Part shown: piece after piece, positions 6,797-16,009 of the stretch | Numbering within the stretch: position 1 is the first letter of the stretch | Layout: every line of letters begins with the position of its first letter | Assembly: GCA_040507985.1 (NCBI GenBank) | Contig: JBEVNR010000002.1 | Span: 1-64,000 of the forward strand | Length of the DNA stretch: 64,000 nucleotides | Source of the DNA: JBEVNR01 sp040507985 | GTDB lineage: Bacteria; Pseudomonadota; Alphaproteobacteria; Rickettsiales; UBA6187 | Reading direction: 5' to 3' | The notes under the pieces: model-generated | The model's database searches: none | What the model was told of the DNA's origin: nothing | What the model saw: only the letters and a program-made list of their open reading frames with translations | Position numbers and translations under genes: made by a program

Positions 6797-9103
6797 TTAC
6801 GCGATCCTCTCGCAGACTGTTATATTGTTTCTTACCTTCCTTGCTGCCTTCACCATCATGGACAACGCTTCTTTCGTTTCCGGCCATGCGCGGGTTTTTA
6901 GACCGCAATCCGGGTTGACCCACACTTGCTCGGGGCGCAGAAATTCCAGCGCTTTCGATAATAAACGTTCCATTTCGTCAACGCTTGGCACGCGCGGACT
7001 ATGAATGTCGTACACGCCCGGGCCGATATCGTTCGGGTAATTATATTGGCGGAACGCGTCCAGCAAATCCATCGCGGAGCGCGAGGTTTCAATGGAAATA
7101 ACGTCCGCGTCTAGCGCCGCTATTTCCGCGATGATGTCGTTAAATTCGCAGTAACACATATGGGTGTGGATTTGCGTGGCGTCTTCCACGCCCGAGGCGG
7201 AAATGCGGAAACATTCTCCGGCCCAATCTAAATATTGTTGTTTGTCTTTTTTGCGAAGGGGCAAACCTTCGCGGAATGCGGGTTCGTCGATTTGGATAAT
7301 TCGAATTCCCGCTTTTTCCAGGTCCACGACCTCGTCGCGAATGGCCAAGGCAATTTGGCGACACGTGTCACCGCGCGGTTGGTCGTCTCGCACGAAAGAC
7401 CATTGTAAAATCGTCACCGGCCCGGTCAACATGCCTTTCATCGGGCGTTTCGTTTGGCTTTGGGCGAAGCTCGACCATTTCACGGTCATCGGAGCCGAGC
7501 GAAAGACGTCGCCGAACACGATGGGCGGCTTCACGCAACGCGATCCATAACTTTGCACCCATCCATAACGGGTAAAGCAAAATCCGTTGAGTTGTTCGCC
7601 GAAATATTCCACCATGTCGTTGCGTTCAAACTCGCCGTGAACGGGAACGTCAATGCCCAATTCGTCCTGATATTTCACGGCTTCGGCGGTTTTTTCCTTT
7701 AAAAAAGCGTCATATTCGTCGCGGGAAATTTTTCCGTCCTTATAGGCGCGTCGACGCTCGCGCACGTCAAGCGTCTGGGGCAAGGAACCGATGGTCGTCG
7801 TCGGCAATAACGGCAGTTTTAATTTTTCTTGCTGCGCTAACTTTCGTTTGGCGTGCGTCGACTTTCGGCTTGCGTCTTTGGCGGTTAAGCTTGCGACGCG
7901 TTTTTTCACCGCCGCGTTATGAATGCGACCGGAAGAGCGGCGCGCTTTCAGAGAGGCAGCGTTCTTCGCTAACTCTTCCGCTACGCTGTCGGCGCCGTTG
8001 TTGAAATAACGGGCGACGATTTTTATTTCCTCTATTTTTTGTATCGCAAACGCAAAACAATCCTTTAAGTCCGCGTCCAATTCGGTTTCGCTGCTTAAAT
8101 CTACCGGTACGTGCAACAGGGAGCAAGACGGCCCCACCATCACGCGGCCGGTTCCTAACGCTTCCACGGCTTTTTGCACCTGAGAAATCGCAAGTTCAAG
8201 ATTTGCCTTCCATATGTTGCGTCCGTCAATCACGCCAAGCGACAGGGATTGTTCCGGCGATAAATGGCGCAACACCTCCGGCAAGGCGTCCGCCCCGCGC
8301 GTCATGTCGATATGCAACGAGCGTATCGGAAGGCGAGCCGCGAGTTCGGCGTTATCGGCGAGCGATCCGAAATACGTCGCCAAATCGATGGGCAACCCGA
8401 CCGTCGCCAACTCCGCATAGGCCTGCTTATAGGCCTGGCGGGCGTCGTCGCTTAAATCAAGGATAAGGCATGGCTCGTCTATCTGAACGGAGGAAGCACC
8501 GGCGTCCTTTAGTTTTTGAAGCACTTCCTTATAGGCGCCGAGCAAGTTGGGTAATAGAGAAAAGCGAGCGTTTTCATCGTCCTTGCGCATTTTGGAAAGC
8601 AGTAAATACGTGACTGGACCAATAATCACGGGGCGCGTCTTGTAACCCGCGTCCGCCGCTTCCTTATATATGTCGACGGTGTGATTATTGTGAAGGGAGA
8701 ACTCCTGACCGGCAATTAATTCCGGAACGATATAGTGGTAATTGGTATCAAACCATTTCGTCATTTCCATCGCCGTTACGTCATGGCCTTCTTTTTGGCA
8801 CCCCCGCGCCATGGCGAAATAACGATCAAACGGGCCTTTGTCCGCCAATGGGGCGTAGCGCGGCGGTATGGCGCCGAACATGAACGACATATCGAGCATG
8901 CGGTCGTAAAAGCTAAAGTCTCCGGAAGGGAGTACGTCCAATCCGCAATCTTTTTGCGCCTTTAAATGCGTGCGGCGCAAATCGGCGGCAGTTTTCATCA
9001 ATTCGGCGACGGAAGACGCGCCTTTCCAATATAGCTCCACCGCTTTCTTTAGTTCGCGAAACGCGCCGATGGAAGGAAAGCCTAAATTGATTGCGGCAAC
9101 CAT
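6797..9103 (-). CDS. metE: Cobalamin-independent methionine synthase
   Basis: A 768-residue protein that transfers a methyl group from 5-methyltetrahydrofolate to homocysteine without B12. The N-terminal half begins INLGFPSIGAFRELKKAVE, and the C-terminal catalytic half begins LPTTTIGSLPQT. Zinc ligands are visible in QIHTHMCYCEF (His and Cys) and NPDCGLKTR (Cys); the acidic substrate residues lie in QIDEPAFREGLP and DVISIETSRS. Full length is normal for MetE. It follows trcR by 56 nt, too little for a riboswitch, so it is co-transcribed or has a compact promoter. Confidence 0.97.
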   Translation of the reverse strand: MVAAINLGFPSIGAFRELKKAVELYWKGASSVAELMKTAADLRRTHLKAQKDCGLDVLPSGDFSFYDRMLDMSFMFGAIPPRYAPLADKGPFDRYFAMARGCQKEGHDVTAMEMTKWFDTNYHYIVPELIAGQEFSLHNNHTVDIYKEAADAGYKTRPVIIGPVTYLLLSKMRKDDENARFSLLPNLLGAYKEVLQKLKDAGASSVQIDEPCLILDLSDDARQAYKQAYAELATVGLPIDLATYFGSLADNAELAARLPIRSLHIDMTRGADALPEVLRHLSPEQSLSLGVIDGRNIWKANLELAISQVQKAVEALGTGRVMVGPSCSLLHVPVDLSSETELDADLKDCFAFAIQKIEEIKIVARYFNNGADSVAEELAKNAASLKARRSSGRIHNAAVKKRVASLTAKDASRKSTHAKRKLAQQEKLKLPLLPTTTIGSLPQTLDVRERRRAYKDGKISRDEYDAFLKEKTAEAVKYQDELGIDVPVHGEFERNDMVEYFGEQLNGFCFTRYGWVQSYGSRCVKPPIVFGDVFRSAPMTVKWSSFAQSQTKRPMKGMLTGPVTILQWSFVRDDQPRGDTCRQIALAIRDEVVDLEKAGIRIIQIDEPAFREGLPLRKKDKQQYLDWAGECFRISASGVEDATQIHTHMCYCEFNDIIAEIAALDADVISIETSRSAMDLLDAFRQYNYPNDIGPGVYDIHSPRVPSVDEMERLLSKALEFLRPEQVWVNPDCGLKTRAWPETKEALSMMVKAARKVRNNITVCERIA

Positions 9104-9159
9104 GAATTGTAACTCCGTGTGTAACGTTTGCGGGCGGGTACGGGCGGCAAACTTGAGGA

Positions 9160-9882
9160 TTAATAATTATCTTTAAAAATATTGGAGGCGTTCGGTTCTT
9201 CCTCTTCCTCGCCCTCTTCTTGCTGTGGAACCTGCGCGTGCTTGAGCTTAGCTTTGGCGTCGGCGAAAAGAGCCATAATTCCGCCGTCTTGCGCCGAAAT
9301 GAGGGACGGCGCCTGAACGGCGGGAGAGGAATCTTCTCCCGCTTCGCGTCGCCGCTCACGTTCCTGCTCTATGACCGATATGATGCGATTAAGGTCGTTC
9401 TGCGAACAAAATCCGGCGAGCACCGGATCTTTCGGGGTAATGTTGGGCCAATTCCAATGTGAACGGTCGCGTATGGCGTCGATCGTTTTTTTGGTGGTGC
9501 CGATCAGCTTAACGATTTGGCCGTCGGTCATTTCCGGATAATTTTGCACGAGCCATGCCACCACGTCAGGCTTGCTTTGCCGTCGGGCCACCGGAGTGTA
9601 GCGTCCGATTTTTTTCTTTTGGTTTTCTAAATAAGCGGCAAATTCGGCGCTAAGACGTAATTTCGCAGAACCGTTTGACTCGCATCGCGTGATTTCGTCC
9701 CTCGTTAATTGATTCGCGGCAATGGGATCGCAGCCGATAATGCCCGTCGCGACTTCGCCGTCGGCGATGCCTTTTATTTGTAGCGCGTGCAATCCGCAGA
9801 ACTCGGCGATCTGGTCAAAAGTTAGCGCCGTGTTGTCAACCAGCCATACGGCAGTAGCCATCGGCATAAGCGGTGCGGTCAT
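9160..9882 (-). CDS. trcR: TrcR-type cell-cycle transcriptional regulator (DUF1013)
   Basis: A 240-residue cytosolic protein of the DUF1013 family, conserved in alphaproteobacteria and annotated as TrcR. Recognisable parts are VWLVDNTALTFDQIAEFCGLHALQIKGIADGE near the N-terminus and a second helix-turn-helix-like segment (MTDGQIVKLIGTTKKTIDAIRDR) near residues 120-142. The C-terminus ends in an acidic Glu run. It lies upstream of metE on the same strand. The family call is strong; the targets cannot be told from sequence. Confidence 0.88.
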   Translation of the reverse strand: MTAPLMPMATAVWLVDNTALTFDQIAEFCGLHALQIKGIADGEVATGIIGCDPIAANQLTRDEITRCESNGSAKLRLSAEFAAYLENQKKKIGRYTPVARRQSKPDVVAWLVQNYPEMTDGQIVKLIGTTKKTIDAIRDRSHWNWPNITPKDPVLAGFCSQNDLNRIISVIEQERERRREAGEDSSPAVQAPSLISAQDGGIMALFADAKAKLKHAQVPQQEEGEEEEEPNASNIFKDNY

Positions 9883-10209
9883 TGCTCGTTCTCTCTAGCA
9901 TTTATAACGTATTTTCCGCCGTATTTATTGTGCTACCGAGCGGCGCTCGTGTTAAATAAAAACGCGGCGAATGCCCTCCGGAAGCTACCGAAGGGAATGA
10001 GGCTATGCAGGCTTTATACCAATTCCTCCCTGTAAAGCAACAATTTTTTATATTTTTTACGCATAAAGTATCTTGTTGCGGGGCGTCGGACGACGGCGGC
10101 ATTCATATAATCATTGCGTTTTTCGTTCAACTCTTTTATGGTATGGTCGCTTTATTTAGGTATGGTAAAGCAATTAAACATTAAGTTATTGAACGGGTAT
10201 ATAGTCTCC
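9883..10209. other. Divergent intergenic region trcR / exported protein
   Basis: About 330 bp between divergent genes, so it should contain promoters for both. A TATAAT hexamer lies at 10106-10111 on the plus strand, but I see no well-spaced -35 partner. No gene, tRNA or clear hairpin is seen. Confidence 0.35.
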
Positions 10210-10758
10210 ATGCTCCGGCACGTCATTTTCTCGCGAACGCTTTCTTTTCGCATATTATTAGCCGCAATTGTTTTAACTGTGCCGCTTGGCGCTTCTTTCG
10301 CTCAAGATTCAAGCGCGGACGCCTCTCCTGCCGTTTTGCGCGACAATAAGGACGCACAAAAACCTTTCGTCTCGCCGGCCGACGCCGCTCCAAAGACGGC
10401 GACCGTGTCGGCGCTGCCTCAATCATGGCCCGGCATTAAAAGCGCCGAACACGTTCACGCCGACTGCCTGCCGAATCCTACCGTTATGACCATCCAATTT
10501 GAAGGCGTCGATTATTGCGATCCTGAAACGCATAAATGCGGACTGGAAAGCGGAAAGCCGGCCGCATTGTTCGGCACCTATGTAAGCTGCAAGGATTCGG
10601 ACAAATTATCTTTGGCGATCGAAAGCTTTGTCCTTTGCGAAAACATTGAAAAAGAAGAGGTGAAAACCTTCGGAAATGCGGCGGTGCGAGACGGCGCCGT
10701 TTCCCAATGCAAACCTTTGCTTGAAGGCGCCGGTCATTTTGGGTTCGAGAAAAAATAA
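10210..10758 (+). CDS. Small exported protein of unknown function
   Basis: A 182-residue protein with a clear signal peptide from the ATG at 10210 (residues 1-32: basic start, hydrophobic stretch ILLAAIVLTVPLGASFA, cleavage before QDSS). The mature part is Ala/Pro-rich at first, then has a compact region with six Cys residues (HADCLPNP, VDYCDPETHKCG, VSCKD, VLCEN, SQCKP) that could form disulfides. In-frame starts further upstream from 10114 would put residues before the signal peptide. I do not recognise a family. Confidence 0.65.
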   Translation: MLRHVIFSRTLSFRILLAAIVLTVPLGASFAQDSSADASPAVLRDNKDAQKPFVSPADAAPKTATVSALPQSWPGIKSAEHVHADCLPNPTVMTIQFEGVDYCDPETHKCGLESGKPAALFGTYVSCKDSDKLSLAIESFVLCENIEKEEVKTFGNAAVRDGAVSQCKPLLEGAGHFGFEKK

Positions 10759-10781
10759 GATCCTATCACAGGAAACTTAGT

Positions 10782-11318
10782 TCATCGCAGTTTTTTCGGA
10801 AAATCTCCCGTAAAATCGACGACGGAAGAGGGAGAGCGCGACGCTGAGGCGGCGTCTTTGCCAATGACCAAAACGCCCGGAAAAATCGTGCGCGCCTCCG
10901 CAAGCGTCGCCGCCGATGGCCTTCCGCTGATATTGACGCTGGTGGCGGCAAGGGGGCGCCCAAGCGCCGCTAATATTTCGATTACGGGAGAGCGCGAGGG
11001 AAAGCGCACGCCAACGGTCGACAATCCCGGATTTAGCTCCGCCGCGAACGAAAACGATGCGGGCTTGCGCTTGAGCACGAACGTTACCGAACCGGGCGCG
11101 TGGGCGGCACGGTATTTTTCCGCCTCTTCCGTCCACTCGACATGCTCTGCCGCCTGCTCCGGCGAAGTCGCAACCAAGGCGAGAGGTTTCGAGGCGTGAC
11201 GATTTTTTAACGCATAGATGCGCCCGAGCCCGACGGCGTCTTCGGGAAGCGCACATAATCCTACCACCGTATCGGTGGCGACGATAAAAGGGTAGCCGCT
11301 TGGAATAAAAAAGCGCAT
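10782..11318 (-). CDS. tsaC: YrdC/Sua5-type threonylcarbamoyl-AMP synthase domain protein
   Basis: A 178-residue YrdC-domain protein that would make threonylcarbamoyl-AMP for the t6A modification of ANN-decoding tRNAs. Conserved pieces are VATDTVVGLCAL, the K-R substrate motif (YALKNRHASKPLAL), PGSVTFVLKRK, VGVRFPS and ATSVNISGRPS. It lacks the Sua5 C-terminal domain and matches the short TsaC form. The motif PTDTVYGL is altered to ATDTVVGL, so this may be a divergent copy. The symbol is by domain type only. Confidence 0.8.
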   Translation of the reverse strand: MRFFIPSGYPFIVATDTVVGLCALPEDAVGLGRIYALKNRHASKPLALVATSPEQAAEHVEWTEEAEKYRAAHAPGSVTFVLKRKPASFSFAAELNPGLSTVGVRFPSRSPVIEILAALGRPLAATSVNISGRPSAATLAEARTIFPGVLVIGKDAASASRSPSSVVDFTGDFPKKLR

Positions 11319-11708
11319 GGCAATGCTTTCCGACTTAATTGTTAGCCTTACGTTGTCGCTAAGAGCGGCGTCTCAGGAGAATTATGGGCAGCCTAAGAAA
11401 CAGTTTGGAATACTCTCTCCCGCATCGCGACTCTTCGGACCGCAAAGCAAACGGAAAGCAAGAAACATCCGGCGGACAAGATACCTCACGCGGGATATAG
11501 CCGATTTTGACGCCTCCCGCAAGGGCCGCGCGGTTTTTCTTGCGCTGACATGCAACCGGAGCGCAACCTGCCGAGGTTGCGGACGTTTAACGGAAACGGA
11601 GCGGTGAGTTTTTATCTATCTATCCGCTTCTTGCATCGTCCTTAGGGAAATGTTAAAGATATAGCTATAGTTAATTGAAGTATACCAGAACATTCGCGAG
11701 GCTTCCCC
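11319..11708. other. Divergent intergenic region upstream of acnA
   Basis: About 390 bp. A 96-codon open frame at 11317-11607 (plus) has an Arg-rich, unremarkable composition and no family resemblance, so I do not call it a gene. A GCAACCT-GCCG-AGGTTGC hairpin lies near 11565-11582. The acnA promoter should be in the AT-rich part from 11640 to 11700. Confidence 0.35.
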
Positions 11709-14384
11709 ATGGTTTCCACCTACGCCGCCAATTGCGCCGCTTCCGTCTCCGTCGCCCAAAACACATATAAATGCGTCGATCTCGAGGCGCAGGCAAAGAA
11801 ATATGGCGTGGAATTGCGTCGCCTGCCCTATAGCTTGCGCGTGTTGCTTGAAAACTTGTTGCGCCATCTTGACGGCAGCATCGTGACGGAAGAGCATATT
11901 CGCGCCTTTGCGGATTGGTTGAAAAATCCCGTCCGCAGCGGCGAGGTGGCGTTTCGTCCGGCGCGGGTGCTGATGCAAGACTTCACCGGCGTGCCGGCCG
12001 TCGTCGATTTGGCCGCCATGCGCGACGCCATGCTCGACCTGCGCGGCGACCCCGCGAAGATTAATCCGCTTTCGCCCGTCGATCTGGTGATCGACCATTC
12101 CGTTCAAGTCGATTACTTCGGAACGTCGGAAGCCTTCAAGAAAAACGTGCAACTTGAAATGCGGCGCAACGTCGAGCGCTACGAGTTGTTGCGCTCGGCG
12201 CAGAAAATGTTTTCCAACTTTCGCGTCATTCCGCCCGGAACGGGCATTTGCCACCAAGTGAATTTGGAATATCTTGCCAAGGTCGTCTGGAGCAAAGAGG
12301 AAGGCGGCGCGCGTTACGCCTACCCCGACGCCGTCGTCGGCACCGACTCCCACACCACCATGATTAACGGACTCGGCGTGTTGGGTTGGGGCGTGGGCGG
12401 CATCGAGGCCGAATCGGCCATGCTCGGCCAGCCTATTTCCATGACGATTCCCGAAGTCGTTGGGTTTGAAATTACCGGCGAGACGCACGCCGGCGTGACC
12501 GCCACCGACGTAGTGCTGACGGTGACGGAAATGCTGCGCAAGAAAGGGGTGGTCGATAAATTCGTGGAATTTTTCGGCGCCGGGCTTGACCGCATGGCGC
12601 TGGCCGACCGCGCGACCGTCGCGAACATGGCGCCGGAATACGGCGCGACGTGCGGGTTCTTCCCTATCGACGCCGAAACGATCCGCTATATGAAGCTTAC
12701 CGGCCGCGACGCCGAAACCGTCGAGCTGGCGGAAAAATACGCCAGGCAAAACGCGCTCTGGCGCGACGATCGCGACGCCGTCGTCTATTCCTCCACCTTA
12801 TCGCTTGATTTATCGACGGTGGAACCGTCCATCGCCGGCCCGACCCGCCCGCAAGACCGCATTTCGCTCAAAAACGCGGCGACGAATTTTTCCGCCTTCG
12901 CGACCGCCCAAAAGCCCAACGTTGCGCGCGACAAGGCGAAGGTGAAGGGCGAAAACTACGAATTGGAAGACGGCGCCGTCGTCATCGCCGCCATCACCAG
13001 TTGCACGAACACCTCCAATCCCGGCGTGATGCTCGCGGCAGGCATGGTGGCGAAAAAGGCGCGCGAGAAAGGGCTAACGGTCAAGCCGTGGGTAAAGACC
13101 TCGCTCGCGCCCGGATCGCAGGTGGTGAGCGGTTATTTGGAGAACTCCGGTCTGCAAGACGACTTAAACGCACTGGGATTCTACACGGTCGGCTACGGCT
13201 GCACGACCTGCATCGGCAATTCCGGTCCGCTGGACGACCATATTTCGGACGCGATTAAAGAAAAAAATCTGCTGGTGAATGCCGTCTTGTCCGGCAACCG
13301 CAATTTCGAGGGACGCGTCCACGCCCTCACGCGCGGCAATTTCCTCGCCTCGCCGCCGCTCGTGGTGGCCTACGCGCTGGCCGGCAACATGTATGTCGAC
13401 CTGACGAAAGATTCCCTGGGCAAAGACGCGCAAGGCAACGACGTGTACCTGAAAGACATTTGGCCGACGCCGAAGGAATTAAAGCAGGTCGTCGAACAAA
13501 CCGTCACGGCCGGGCTGTTCAAACAAAAATATGCCGACGTGTTTGCCGGCGACGCCGAATGGCAGGCGATCAAAACGACGGAATCCGACACCTATAACTG
13601 GAGCGACGCCAGCACTTACATTAAAAAACCGCCCTATTTCGACGGATTGGCGGATGGAAAGCGCGAGCCGGGATTGCCGGTACGGGACGCCCGCATTCTG
13701 GCGTTGCTGGGCGACAGCGTTACCACCGACCATATTTCCCCGGCGGGAAACATCGCGCCGAATACGCCGGCGGCGAAATTCCTGCGCGAGCGCGGCGTCG
13801 ATCCGGAAGACTTCAACTCGTACGGCGCGCGGCGCGGCAACGACGACGTGATGGTGCGCGGCACGTTCGCCAACATCCGCATCCGCAACGAAATGGCGGC
13901 GGGATCGGAAGGCGGCGTCACCGACTTTCAGCCGACCGGCGAACGCATGAGCATCTACGACGCGGCCATGTGCTATAAGGAGCAAGCCGTGCCGCTTTTG
14001 GTGGTGGCGGGAAAAGATTACGGCATGGGATCGTCGCGCGACTGGGCGGCGAAGGGCGCCCGGCTGCTGGGCGTGCGAGCGGTGATCGCGGAGAGCTTCG
14101 AGCGCATCCATCGCTCCAACCTTATCGGCATGGGCGTGCTTCCGCTGGAATTTACGCAGGGCCAAACGCGCAGAACCTTGGGATTAACCGGCAGGGAAAC
14201 GGTGGAGTTGCGCGGAGAAAGCGGCGGCATATGCCGTTCCTGCGCGATCGTCGCGACCTTTACCGACGAAACCGGACTAAAAAAAGAGGCGCAATTGCTC
14301 TGCCGCATCGACACGCCGGACGAACTGGAATATTTCCAAAACGGGGGCATTTTGCATAAGGTGCTAAGGGATTTGGCGGCGTAG
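11709..14384 (+). CDS. acnA: Aconitate hydratase A
   Basis: An 891-residue iron-sulfur aconitase that interconverts citrate and isocitrate in the TCA cycle. The active-site region VGTDSHTTMINGLGVLGWGVGGIEAE and the three 4Fe-4S cysteines (AITSCTNTSNP, then YGCTTCIGNSGPL) are intact. The C-terminal swivel domain has DYGMGSSRDWAAKG and RSNLIGMGVLPLEF. Full length and normal for AcnA. The last 89 bp (14296-14384) are repeated at 15921-16009, and a two-gene insertion lies between the copies. The gene is therefore complete but its 3' end may have been supplied by the incoming DNA. Confidence 0.97.
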   Translation: MVSTYAANCAASVSVAQNTYKCVDLEAQAKKYGVELRRLPYSLRVLLENLLRHLDGSIVTEEHIRAFADWLKNPVRSGEVAFRPARVLMQDFTGVPAVVDLAAMRDAMLDLRGDPAKINPLSPVDLVIDHSVQVDYFGTSEAFKKNVQLEMRRNVERYELLRSAQKMFSNFRVIPPGTGICHQVNLEYLAKVVWSKEEGGARYAYPDAVVGTDSHTTMINGLGVLGWGVGGIEAESAMLGQPISMTIPEVVGFEITGETHAGVTATDVVLTVTEMLRKKGVVDKFVEFFGAGLDRMALADRATVANMAPEYGATCGFFPIDAETIRYMKLTGRDAETVELAEKYARQNALWRDDRDAVVYSSTLSLDLSTVEPSIAGPTRPQDRISLKNAATNFSAFATAQKPNVARDKAKVKGENYELEDGAVVIAAITSCTNTSNPGVMLAAGMVAKKAREKGLTVKPWVKTSLAPGSQVVSGYLENSGLQDDLNALGFYTVGYGCTTCIGNSGPLDDHISDAIKEKNLLVNAVLSGNRNFEGRVHALTRGNFLASPPLVVAYALAGNMYVDLTKDSLGKDAQGNDVYLKDIWPTPKELKQVVEQTVTAGLFKQKYADVFAGDAEWQAIKTTESDTYNWSDASTYIKKPPYFDGLADGKREPGLPVRDARILALLGDSVTTDHISPAGNIAPNTPAAKFLRERGVDPEDFNSYGARRGNDDVMVRGTFANIRIRNEMAAGSEGGVTDFQPTGERMSIYDAAMCYKEQAVPLLVVAGKDYGMGSSRDWAAKGARLLGVRAVIAESFERIHRSNLIGMGVLPLEFTQGQTRRTLGLTGRETVELRGESGGICRSCAIVATFTDETGLKKEAQLLCRIDTPDELEYFQNGGILHKVLRDLAA
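14296..14384 (+). repeat. Left copy of 89-bp direct repeat (acnA 3' end)
   Basis: From TGCTCTGCCGCATCGACACG to the acnA stop TAG. It matches 15921-16009 at 88 of 89 positions (the only difference is C at 14342 against T at 15967). Similarity ends exactly at the stop codon on the right. Confidence 0.92.
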
Positions 14385-14439
14385 GGAATGGGTGCTCTAG
14401 GATTTAATATAGAAATTTTTGCTTTAGAGTGTATAAACT

Positions 14440-14460
14440 ATAAAGCAAGTATAGCTTTAT
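14440..14460. promoter_or_regulatory. Perfect inverted repeat before the cassette genes
   Basis: ATAAAGC-AAGTATA-GCTTTAT, 7-bp perfect arms with a 7-nt spacer, 24 nt before the first cassette gene. The position suggests an operator for autoregulation. It has no T-run and is a poor terminator. Confidence 0.4.
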
Positions 14461-14484
14461 CATAAGCCCATATGTCGGATATGT

Positions 14485-15177
14485 ATGTCGTTATCTAAAG
14501 TAATAAAAAACGCCACGATCATGTTGGTCGATAGTAACATAGGAAAATCAAGCCAACAACTAGACTTGGCGCATATTCCTGTATTTACGCTCGGAACCGG
14601 AAAGCTGTTGACAAAAATCGGAAATTCTTCTTTTGGAGGAGAAAATTGGATTTTAGAAAAATCTCCCGAGGATTTTCAGCCGGGAACATTAAAATTCCGT
14701 AATGGCTTTTCTATAATTAAAGATATTAATAAAGCGGGCATCCAATATCTACTAGCCGAAGGAAAGAGCGCTGATTTTGATCTGATCGCTCAAGTCACGC
14801 GGATAGTTCGCGATTTAATTTCTAACTCGCATTTTACTATTGATCAAATCGGCATAAATTTCTTGTATTCTTCTAAGATAGAAAATCTTCTTCAGAAAAA
14901 AGAAAAAATTTTTCAATCTTCCATTTCTACTGCATACGGCAGCATGCAGGCTTTTCAAGCGATGTTCCAATATAAAAGGAGAAATAACGATCAATTGAAT
15001 ATACGATTGTATAGCGAAGAGAAATCAATTGATTTTTTATTTTTTGATATAAATTTTCATCATAATATTGGCTCAGACAATTCAACCGAACGTACGGAGG
15101 AGGTTATCGACTCCATGCCTTCCTTAAAAAGGGAAATAGAGGAAACCCTCGATAAGATGATGAGCGCCTTTAATTAA
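14485..15177 (+). CDS. Unknown cassette protein 1
   Basis: A 230-residue soluble protein, AT-rich in codon use (AAA, ATT, AAT frequent) unlike acnA beside it. It has no signal peptide or membrane segment. The middle (DLIAQVTRIVRDLISNSHFTIDQIGINFL) and the end (EEVIDSMPSLKREIEETLDKMM) look helical; the rest alternates strands. I do not recognise a family. It is followed after 10 nt by a second gene with a membrane segment, so the two are probably one operon and may work together. I see no RBS before the ATG. Confidence 0.7.
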   Translation: MSLSKVIKNATIMLVDSNIGKSSQQLDLAHIPVFTLGTGKLLTKIGNSSFGGENWILEKSPEDFQPGTLKFRNGFSIIKDINKAGIQYLLAEGKSADFDLIAQVTRIVRDLISNSHFTIDQIGINFLYSSKIENLLQKKEKIFQSSISTAYGSMQAFQAMFQYKRRNNDQLNIRLYSEEKSIDFLFFDINFHHNIGSDNSTERTEEVIDSMPSLKREIEETLDKMMSAFN

Positions 15178-15187
15178 TAGCCAATAT

Positions 15188-15889
15188 ATGCTTGAAAAAA
15201 AACCTTTTTCCTCTTCCGAGATACTCTCCGGCGTCAGTAGTACTCTTACGGCGGCGAATCGGGACGAGTCGCCTAATACCTCCGTTCCTACGGAGGCAAG
15301 CGAGACGCAGAAACATTTGCTTCATAATTATTCGTTACAATTGCGAAGCATAAGAGTCCTTACGGACGATAAGTTAAGCGAGATCGAAAACGATATTGCC
15401 GCGTTAAAAGACGGCCTTTTCCTCAAAGGAAAAGGCATTGATAAAGCGGATGCTGTGGGAGTTAATAATATGTCGCAAAACGTTATGGGAAGCGAAAAAA
15501 TAAATGATTTGACGAACGGACATACCGCTCCTGCCGGCGATCATTCCATAGCAAGCCTAAAATGGACGATTATAGGTACGATAATCGCTACGGGATTCGG
15601 GTTGGCCGGCCTTATATTCTCCATGCTTCAAACGAGCATTACCGCCGCCCAATCCGTGCGCGACGAAACCGTTGCCAAGACGGAAAAAATACAATCGGAA
15701 ATTCACTCCAACAATAACGAAACGTTGTTGCGCATCGAATCTTCCAACCAAGGCATGGTGAATGAGGTGAAGTCTCTTAAGCAAGATATACTCGGCATCG
15801 GAAAAGAATTGGATTATAAAATGCGTATTCAAGAAATAAATATCGACAATAAAATTCAAAAAAATCAAGAATCGGAAAAAAGAAAATAA
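15188..15889 (+). CDS. Unknown cassette protein 2, single-pass membrane protein with coiled coil
   Basis: A 233-residue protein. The N-terminal 120 residues are polar and contain a helical stretch (LRSIRVLTDDKLSEIENDIAALKDGL). One transmembrane segment follows at about residues 125-147 (WTIIGTIIATGFGLAGLIFSML). The C-terminal approximately 85 residues are charged and helical with coiled-coil character (VAKTEKIQSEI, VNEVKSLKQDI). A cytosolic partner plus a membrane coiled-coil protein is a common two-gene layout in phage-defence and toxin modules, but nothing here proves that role. Confidence 0.7.
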   Translation: MLEKKPFSSSEILSGVSSTLTAANRDESPNTSVPTEASETQKHLLHNYSLQLRSIRVLTDDKLSEIENDIAALKDGLFLKGKGIDKADAVGVNNMSQNVMGSEKINDLTNGHTAPAGDHSIASLKWTIIGTIIATGFGLAGLIFSMLQTSITAAQSVRDETVAKTEKIQSEIHSNNNETLLRIESSNQGMVNEVKSLKQDILGIGKELDYKMRIQEINIDNKIQKNQESEKRK

Positions 15890-15898
15890 TTTTTAAAA

Positions 15899-16009
15899 GT
15901 CGAAACGAAAAAGGCCAACCTGCTCTGCCGCATCGACACGCCGGACGAACTGGAATATTTCCAAAATGGGGGCATTTTGCATAAGGTGCTAAGGGATTTG
16001 GCGGCGTAG
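15899..16009 (+). pseudogene. Orphan 3' fragment of acnA
   Basis: An open stretch encoding VETKKANLLCRIDTPD...KVLRDLAA-stop, the last 28 residues of which equal the acnA C-terminus. The upstream part (ETKKANLL) resembles but does not equal the matching part of the intact acnA (LKKEAQLL), so homology goes a little beyond the 89-bp repeat. It has no start codon and is a remnant, probably of the pre-insertion 3' end or of the donor. Confidence 0.85.
15921..16009 (+). repeat. Right copy of 89-bp direct repeat
   Basis: Second copy of 14296-14384 with one mismatch (T at 15967). It ends exactly at the acnA stop codon. Confidence 0.92.

Larger units (their letters stand above)
14296..16009 (+). mobile_element. 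Putative insertion at the acnA 3' end carrying two AT-rich genes
   Basis: An approximately 1.7 kb unit bounded by 89-bp direct repeats of the acnA 3' end and holding two genes that are visibly more AT-rich than the flanks. This is the layout left when an element integrates in the 3' end of a gene and restores it. No integrase or transposase gene is inside, so it would be a non-autonomous or decayed element, or the product of recombination with foreign acnA-flanking DNA. Confidence 0.6.

Noticed and set aside
9104..9159. A riboswitch before metE
   Set aside because: Only 56 nt separate metE from trcR, too short for a SAM or cobalamin riboswitch, and no such fold is seen.
11317..11607. 96-codon plus-strand frame between yrdC and acnA
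   Set aside because: Arg/Ser-rich with no family resemblance or RBS; it overlaps the start of the minus-strand YrdC gene.
11616..12749. 377-codon minus-strand open frame
   Set aside because: Antisense to acnA; composition and position show it to be a shadow.
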